NCBI RefSeq assembly: GCF_024970185.1
Contig: NZ_CP103965.1
Coordinates: 2,042,001 to 2,106,000, forward strand
Direction of reading: 5' to 3'
Length of the DNA: 64,000 bases
DNA from: Pseudomonas sp. N3-W
GTDB lineage: Bacteria > Pseudomonadota > Gammaproteobacteria > Pseudomonadales > Pseudomonadaceae
Shown here: positions 58,635 through 64,000 of the stretch, piece by piece
Layout of the letters: every line of letters starts with the position of its first letter
Position numbering within the stretch: position 1 is the stretch's first letter
The notes under the pieces: model-generated
Databases searched by the model: none
Told to the model about the DNA's origin: nothing
The model's input: the letters and a program-made list of their open reading frames with translations, nothing else
Position numbers and translations under genes: made by a program

Positions 58635-59072
58635 TCAGTTTTTGATCAGGCGTACCGCCAGCACATCGCAAGGTGCACCATGCAGCACGTCGTTGGCGGT
58701 GGAGCCCAGCAAGAGCGCCAGGCCATGCCGACCATGACTGCCCACCACGATCAGGTCGCAGGTCTGTTCCTTGGCCAGGTGATGAATCTCCTGTCGCGGC
58801 TGGCCATAGGTCAGGTGGCTGTACTCCTTGGTGAGTTCCGGGTACTTGAGGATCAACCGCTCAAGACGCTCCTTGGCCTGGTCGAACTGTTGCTGCTGCA
58901 GCTGGGACAGGTCCATCGGCACGTCGCCGCCAAAGGCCATGGCCATCGGTTCGACGATATGCACCAGCGACAATTTGGCGCCATTGCTGACCGACAGCTC
59001 GCGAGCGCGGTGGATAACAGGATCGCACTCTTCGGTTAGATCTACGGCGACCAGAATATGGTGGTAGGGCAT
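58635..59072 (-). CDS. Universal stress protein (UspA family)
   Basis: A 145-residue single-domain Usp protein. The ATP-binding pattern G-2x-G-9x-G-S/T is present as GSHGRHGLALLLGSTAN near residues 112-128, so it should bind ATP. The N terminus MPYHHILVAVDLTEE is typical. A strong RBS (GGAGGAG) lies upstream of the ATG at 59072. Several Pseudomonas Usp genes answer to Anr, but no clear Anr box is seen here. It is monocistronic. Confidence 0.92.
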   Translation of the reverse strand: MPYHHILVAVDLTEECDPVIHRARELSVSNGAKLSLVHIVEPMAMAFGGDVPMDLSQLQQQQFDQAKERLERLILKYPELTKEYSHLTYGQPRQEIHHLAKEQTCDLIVVGSHGRHGLALLLGSTANDVLHGAPCDVLAVRLIKN

Positions 59073-59176
59073 GAGGTGCTCCTCCTGAGGATTGCAATAT
59101 TGGTAAGTATGGCTGGTTTCAAGCGCATTGGTTCCAAAGTGACTCAAAGCGCTCATCAAGAATCGGGAGTACAGAT

Positions 59177-59614
59177 ATGACGGTCTGGATAGTGGTGTCA
59201 ATCCTGTTGGTGGTCTTGAGTCCGCTGGCCTGGTTGCGGCCGTCCCGCCACCAGAGCGGACGCATGGCCCTGCGCATGGAGGCGCGGCGCATCGGGCTGG
59301 CCATGCAGCTGGCGCCCCAGGAATGGCCGCACTGGCTGAGCCAGGAGCCACCGAGCCCCTGCGCCCAGTACCATCGCCCGCGCCGAGGCAATCAGCCGGC
59401 GTGCTGGAGTTACTGGCAAAAGTCGCCTGGCGTCTGGGTCAACCAGTGGCAGGAAGTCTGCGAGGATCCCGTGTTGCTGATTCATTTCGAAAAGCTGCCA
59501 GACAACGTTTACAAGATCGAAGCGGACAAGCAGATGATCACCCTGTACTGGGGCGAGAAAGGCGAGGCCGAGGTTTTGCAACAGATTGATGCCACGCTCA
59601 AGGCGCTGGCATAG
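59177..59614 (+). CDS. Conserved hypothetical protein with N-terminal membrane anchor
   Basis: A 145-residue protein. Residues about 2-20 (TVWIVVSILLVVLSPLAWL) form one hydrophobic anchor; a basic stretch follows and the rest is soluble, with many Trp residues (WPHWL, CWSYW, WVNQW). No domain is recognised. From memory a similar gene lies at the same place, between usp and fadB, in other Pseudomonas. RBS GGGAG lies upstream of the ATG. Confidence 0.75.
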   Translation: MTVWIVVSILLVVLSPLAWLRPSRHQSGRMALRMEARRIGLAMQLAPQEWPHWLSQEPPSPCAQYHRPRRGNQPACWSYWQKSPGVWVNQWQEVCEDPVLLIHFEKLPDNVYKIEADKQMITLYWGEKGEAEVLQQIDATLKALA

Positions 59615-60155
59615 TTTGCTGAAATTTCGCGCCGCAATGGTGCGAAACGCCTGACAGACAGGCAATAAAAAGCCCGACATCATCATCGGGCCGGGGTTGG
59701 CCAGGCAGGCCGGTAATTCTACAAGGCGTTGATCTTGCTCCGGGTGTTCACCCAAGGCGTGTAAATTTTTCCTTCCCTGTCCGGCCAGCGTAGCTGCTTA
59801 AACAAAGGCTGCCGCTAATTAGGGCGACTTTTCTAACTATTGATTCTATGAATGGGCTCACATGCTTTGGCGTGTTGCAGGTCCTGGCGGTACGGAAGTG
59901 ACCGGAAAGTCGCGTTTAAACCCGCATTTCGGGCGATTGACAATTGTCGGAAATTCCGTGAAGGTGACGTACCCAAATCAAACGGGCGTATGAATTGAGC
60001 GTTTGTATTGCAGACCGCTCCTACAGAATCCCGACTATCGCGTTGGCGGGTGTGCCGGGTGGATTGGCGTTAGCATCGACGATAAACGTCCCTGCCGCGT
60101 CATTTGCCTGCGTCCGACGTGTACTGTTCAGCTTCCATATCGTGGAGATCAGTTG
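59615..60155. other. Intergenic region upstream of fadB
   Basis: A 541-bp spacer. It contains a minus-strand terminator-like hairpin (59667-59691), an A/T-rich stretch (59760-59850), and CAAAC (59979-59983) facing GTTTG (60001-60005), 17 bp apart. The region should contain the fadBA promoter and fatty-acid control sites. An in-frame extension of fadB back to 60003 is not supported by homology. No protein gene is evident. Confidence 0.6.
59667..59691 (-). terminator. Orphan minus-strand terminator-like hairpin
   Basis: On the minus strand: GCCCGA, 8-nt loop ending in ATG, TCGGGC, then TTTTTATT. No minus-strand gene is known to run into it, and neighbouring genes are on the plus strand. Confidence 0.55.
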
Positions 60156-62303
60156 ATGATTTACGAAGGTAAAGCCATCACGGTTAAGGCTCTTGAAAGT
60201 GGCATCGTCGAACTGAAATTCGACCTCAAGGGTGAGTCCGTCAACAAGTTCAACCGTCTTACCCTGAACGAACTGCGTCAGGCTGTAGACACTATCAAGG
60301 CAGATGCTTCGATCAAGGGTGTGATCGTCAGCAGTGGCAAGGACGTGTTCATCGTCGGCGCCGACATCACCGAATTTGTCGAGAACTTCAAGCTGCCTGA
60401 TGCAGAGCTTGTCGCTGGCAACCTCGAAGCCAACAAGATTTTCAGCGATTTCGAAGACCTCAACGTTCCTACCGTAGCCGCGATCAACGGCATCGCTTTG
60501 GGCGGCGGTCTGGAAATGTGCCTGGCGGCGGACTACCGCGTCATGTCCACCAAGGCCAAGATCGGTCTGCCGGAAGTCAAACTGGGCATCTACCCGGGCT
60601 TCGGCGGTACTGTGCGTCTGCCGCGCCTGATCGGTGCCGACAACGCCATCGAGTGGATCGCAGCCGGCAAGGAAAACCGTCCTGAAGACGCGCTGAAAGT
60701 CGGCGCCGTCGATGCGGTGGTTGCGCCTGAGAAACTGCAGGAAGCGGCGCTTGAGCTGATCAAGCGCGCCATCTCTGGCGAGTTCGACTACAAGGCCAAG
60801 CGCCAGCCGAAGCTGGAAAAGCTCAAGCTGAACGCGATCGAACAAATGATGGCTTTCGAAACCGCCAAAGGTTTTGTAGCCGGTCAGGCTGGTCCGAACT
60901 ACCCGGCGCCGGTTGAAGCGATCAAGACCATCCAGAAAGCGGCGAACTTCGGTCGCGACAAGGCGCTGGAAGTCGAAGCAGCAGGTTTCGTCAAACTAGC
61001 CAAGACCTCTGCCGCGCAGAGCTTGATCGGTCTGTTCCTGAACGATCAGGAATTGAAGAAAAAGGCCAAGGCCTACGACGAGATCGCCAAGGACGTGAAG
61101 CAGGCTGCCGTATTGGGCGCCGGCATCATGGGCGGCGGTATCGCTTATCAGTCGGCCTCCAAAGGCACGCCGATCCTGATGAAGGACATCAACGAACACG
61201 GTATCGAGCAGGGCCTGGCTGAAGCCGCCAAGCTGCTGGTCGGCCGCGTTGATAAAGGTCGCATGACCCCGGCGAAAATGGCTGAAGTGCTCAACGGCAT
61301 TCGTCCGACCCTGTCCTACGGCGACTTCGGTCACGTGGACCTGGTGGTTGAAGCCGTCGTCGAGAACCCGAAGGTCAAGCAGGCTGTGCTGGCTGAAGTC
61401 GAAGGTCATGTCAAAGAGGACACCATCCTCGCGTCCAACACCTCGACCATTTCCATCACCTTGCTGGCCAAGGCCCTCAAGCGTCCGGAAAACTTCGTCG
61501 GCATGCACTTCTTCAACCCGGTGCACATGATGCCGCTGGTTGAAGTGATTCGCGGCGAGAAGTCCAGTGAGCTGGCCGTTGCCACCACCGTTGCCTACGC
61601 CAAGAAAATGGGCAAGAACCCGATCGTCGTCAATGACTGCCCGGGCTTCCTGGTCAACCGCGTGCTGTTCCCGTACTTCGGTGGTTTCGCGAAATTGGTC
61701 AGCGCCGGTGTGGACTTCGTCCGTATCGACAAGATCATGGAAAAATTCGGCTGGCCAATGGGCCCGGCATACCTGATGGACGTGGTCGGCATCGACACCG
61801 GTCACCACGGTCGTGACGTGATGGCTGAAGGCTTCCCGGATCGCATGAAAGACGATCGCCGCTCGGCCATTGATGTGCTCTACGAAGCCAAGCGCCTGGG
61901 CCAGAAGAATGGCAAGGGTTTCTACGCTTACGAGGCCGACAAGCGCGGCAAGCAGAAGAAAGTGGCCGACCCTTCGGTGCTCGAACTGCTCAAGCCGATC
62001 GTTTACGAACAGCGCGAAGTCACTGATGAAGACATTATCAACTGGATGATGATCCCGCTGTGCCTGGAAACCGTGCGTTGCCTGGAAGACGGCATTGTCG
62101 AGACCGCCGCCGAAGCCGACATGGGTCTGGTCTACGGTATTGGTTTCCCTCCATTCCGTGGCGGTGCGCTGCGCTACATCGATTCGATCGGTGTTGCCGA
62201 GTTCGTTGCCCTGGCTGACCAGTACGCTGATTTGGGCGCGCTGTACCACCCGACCGCAAAACTGCGTGAAATGGCCAAGACTGGCCAACGGTTCTTCGGT
62301 TAA
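60156..62303 (+). CDS. fadB: Fatty acid oxidation complex alpha subunit FadB
   Basis: A 715-residue multifunctional beta-oxidation enzyme with enoyl-CoA hydratase and isomerase activity (about residues 1-190) and L-3-hydroxyacyl-CoA dehydrogenase activity (about 310-715). The NAD motif [10 protein letters not shown] begins near residue 321; the hydratase region has [13 protein letters not shown]. It pairs with FadA in a heterotetramer. I used ATG at 60156 ([11 protein letters not shown]), with GGAG upstream; the TTG just before it is not needed. Confidence 0.96.
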   Translation: MIYEGKAITVKALESGIVELKFDLKGESVNKFNRLTLNELRQAVDTIKADASIKGVIVSSGKDVFIVGADITEFVENFKLPDAELVAGNLEANKIFSDFEDLNVPTVAAINGIALGGGLEMCLAADYRVMSTKAKIGLPEVKLGIYPGFGGTVRLPRLIGADNAIEWIAAGKENRPEDALKVGAVDAVVAPEKLQEAALELIKRAISGEFDYKAKRQPKLEKLKLNAIEQMMAFETAKGFVAGQAGPNYPAPVEAIKTIQKAANFGRDKALEVEAAGFVKLAKTSAAQSLIGLFLNDQELKKKAKAYDEIAKDVKQAAVLGAGIMGGGIAYQSASKGTPILMKDINEHGIEQGLAEAAKLLVGRVDKGRMTPAKMAEVLNGIRPTLSYGDFGHVDLVVEAVVENPKVKQAVLAEVEGHVKEDTILASNTSTISITLLAKALKRPENFVGMHFFNPVHMMPLVEVIRGEKSSELAVATTVAYAKKMGKNPIVVNDCPGFLVNRVLFPYFGGFAKLVSAGVDFVRIDKIMEKFGWPMGPAYLMDVVGIDTGHHGRDVMAEGFPDRMKDDRRSAIDVLYEAKRLGQKNGKGFYAYEADKRGKQKKVADPSVLELLKPIVYEQREVTDEDIINWMMIPLCLETVRCLEDGIVETAAEADMGLVYGIGFPPFRGGALRYIDSIGVAEFVALADQYADLGALYHPTAKLREMAKTGQRFFG

Positions 62304-62329
62304 GCGTCCAAACACTTGAGCGAGAGTGA

Positions 62330-63511
<1,182 letters not shown>

Positions 63512-63529
63512 GCGTCTCGTTGATGGAAG

Positions 63530-63559
63530 CCGGGGCCAAGTGCCCCGGTTTTTGTTTTT
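63530..63559 (+). terminator. Terminator of fadBA
   Basis: CCGGGGC, loop CAAGT, GCCCCGG, then TTTTTGTTTTT, 18 nt after the fadA stop. Confidence 0.92.
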
Positions 63560-63610
63560 CTGAATTTATTTTTGTTTTTATTTTGAAAAGATTTGAGCGA
63601 GGGCCAAACC

Positions 63611-63847
63611 ATGCCGATACAACCTGGGCTCTACCAACATTACAAAGGTCCGCAGTACCGTGTATTCAACGTTGCGCGGCATTCGGAAACTGAAGAAGAA
63701 GTGGTCTTCTACCAAGCCCTGTATGGCGATTACGGCTTTTGGGTGCGTCCCTTGAGCATGTTTCTGGAGTCGGTCGAGGTTGACGGCGAACAGGTCCCGC
63801 GCTTTGCTTTGGTGCAGGCCGAACCAAGCCTTTTTTCGAGGCCATAA
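63611..63847 (+). CDS. DUF1653 family protein
   Basis: A 78-residue protein matching the DUF1653 pattern: an early YQHYKGPQYRV, a central YQALYGDYGFWVRPLSMF and a late RFALV. The fold is a small beta barrel of unknown function. The ATG at 63611 is preferred to a TTG at 63593. It sits between fadA and topA, as in other pseudomonads (from memory). Confidence 0.85.
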   Translation: MPIQPGLYQHYKGPQYRVFNVARHSETEEEVVFYQALYGDYGFWVRPLSMFLESVEVDGEQVPRFALVQAEPSLFSRP

Positions 63848-63872
63848 GCCGAGAGCGCGCAGAACCCTGCGC

Positions 63873-63901
63873 TTGACCTCACCTTGTAGCCACTATATAT
63901 A
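63873..63901 (+). promoter_or_regulatory. Sigma70 promoter of topA
   Basis: TTGACC (63873-63878), 17-bp spacer, TATATA (63896-63901), about 60 bp before the topA ATG. A TATATATA core makes it easily melted, which fits a supercoiling-sensitive gene. Confidence 0.75.
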
Positions 63902-63961
63902 GCGGTGCCGCGTCAGGCGCCAACCGCCTTTCACTTCTAGAATTCAGGAATTTTCTGATCC

Positions 63962-64000
63962 ATGGGCAAATCGCTGGTCATTGTGGAATCCCCGGCTAAG
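63962..64000 (+). CDS. topA: DNA topoisomerase I, N-terminal fragment (cut by window end)
   Basis: Only 13 codons are present (MGKSLVIVESPAK). This is the start of the Toprim domain of TopA, where the VIVESPAK segment contains the conserved metal-binding glutamate. The rest lies beyond the window. Order after fadBA and the DUF1653 gene supports the call. Confidence 0.92.
   Translation, partial: MGKSLVIVESPAK

Overview
This window is chromosomal core sequence of a fluorescent-group Pseudomonas. The evidence is the high GC content, two dispersed REP/REPIN families typical of these genomes, an Anr regulator next to hemN and two tandem cbb3 oxidase operons, and a gene order that from memory matches two P. 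aeruginosa core blocks (xdh to acnA, and topA to slt). I see no prophage, transposase, integrase, CRISPR array, tRNA or rRNA gene.

Layout. 1-4.9 kb (minus): xdhA-xdhB-xdhC, xanthine dehydrogenase and its maturation factor, divergent from a FCD-type GntR regulator; the gap holds a striking pair of operator-like palindromes. 5.1-13 kb (plus): gntR, smc, zipA, ligA (chromosome organisation, division, replication). 13.1-17.9 kb: a putative zinc peptidase, the 4.5S SRP RNA, a small XRE regulator, a PAS-GGDEF-EAL protein with an altered EAL motif, and a periplasmic solute-binding-like protein. 18-22.5 kb (plus): dnaX-ybaB, an NADP-dependent oxidoreductase and recR. 22.7-24.5 kb: an acyl-CoA dehydrogenase and apt.

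24.5-43.5 kb is a microaerobic respiration block: anr (O2 sensor), a small gene broken by a frameshift, hemN (anaerobic haem synthesis), a SafE-like membrane protein, ccoS-ccoI-ccoH-ccoG (cbb3 oxidase assembly and copper delivery), ccoN1O1Q1P1, ccoN2O2Q2P2, a small alpha/beta hydrolase and aer (energy taxis). Anr-box-like sites lie upstream of hemN (perfect), ccoN2 (perfect), ccoG (one mismatch) and ccoN1 (one mismatch), so the regulator and several probable targets sit together. A roughly 0.8 kb stretch at 33.2-34.0 kb, between the assembly genes and ccoP1, looks lower in GC and holds no gene I recognise.

43.5-64 kb: a CPBP membrane protease, acnA, rlmM, tusA, a MATE exporter, pdxB, a small conserved protein, an MsbA-like ABC exporter, slt, uup, a universal stress protein, a small conserved membrane-anchored protein, fadB-fadA (beta-oxidation), a DUF1653 protein and the first 13 codons of topA with a good sigma70 promoter.

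I did not find a convincing undescribed system. The observations most worth checking are the Anr box set (including one inside a neighbouring coding region), the 90-bp perfect identity between ccoN1 and ccoN2, the xdh/gntR operator pair, the altered EAL motif, the frameshifted small gene beside anr, and a minus-strand terminator with no known gene upstream of fadB.
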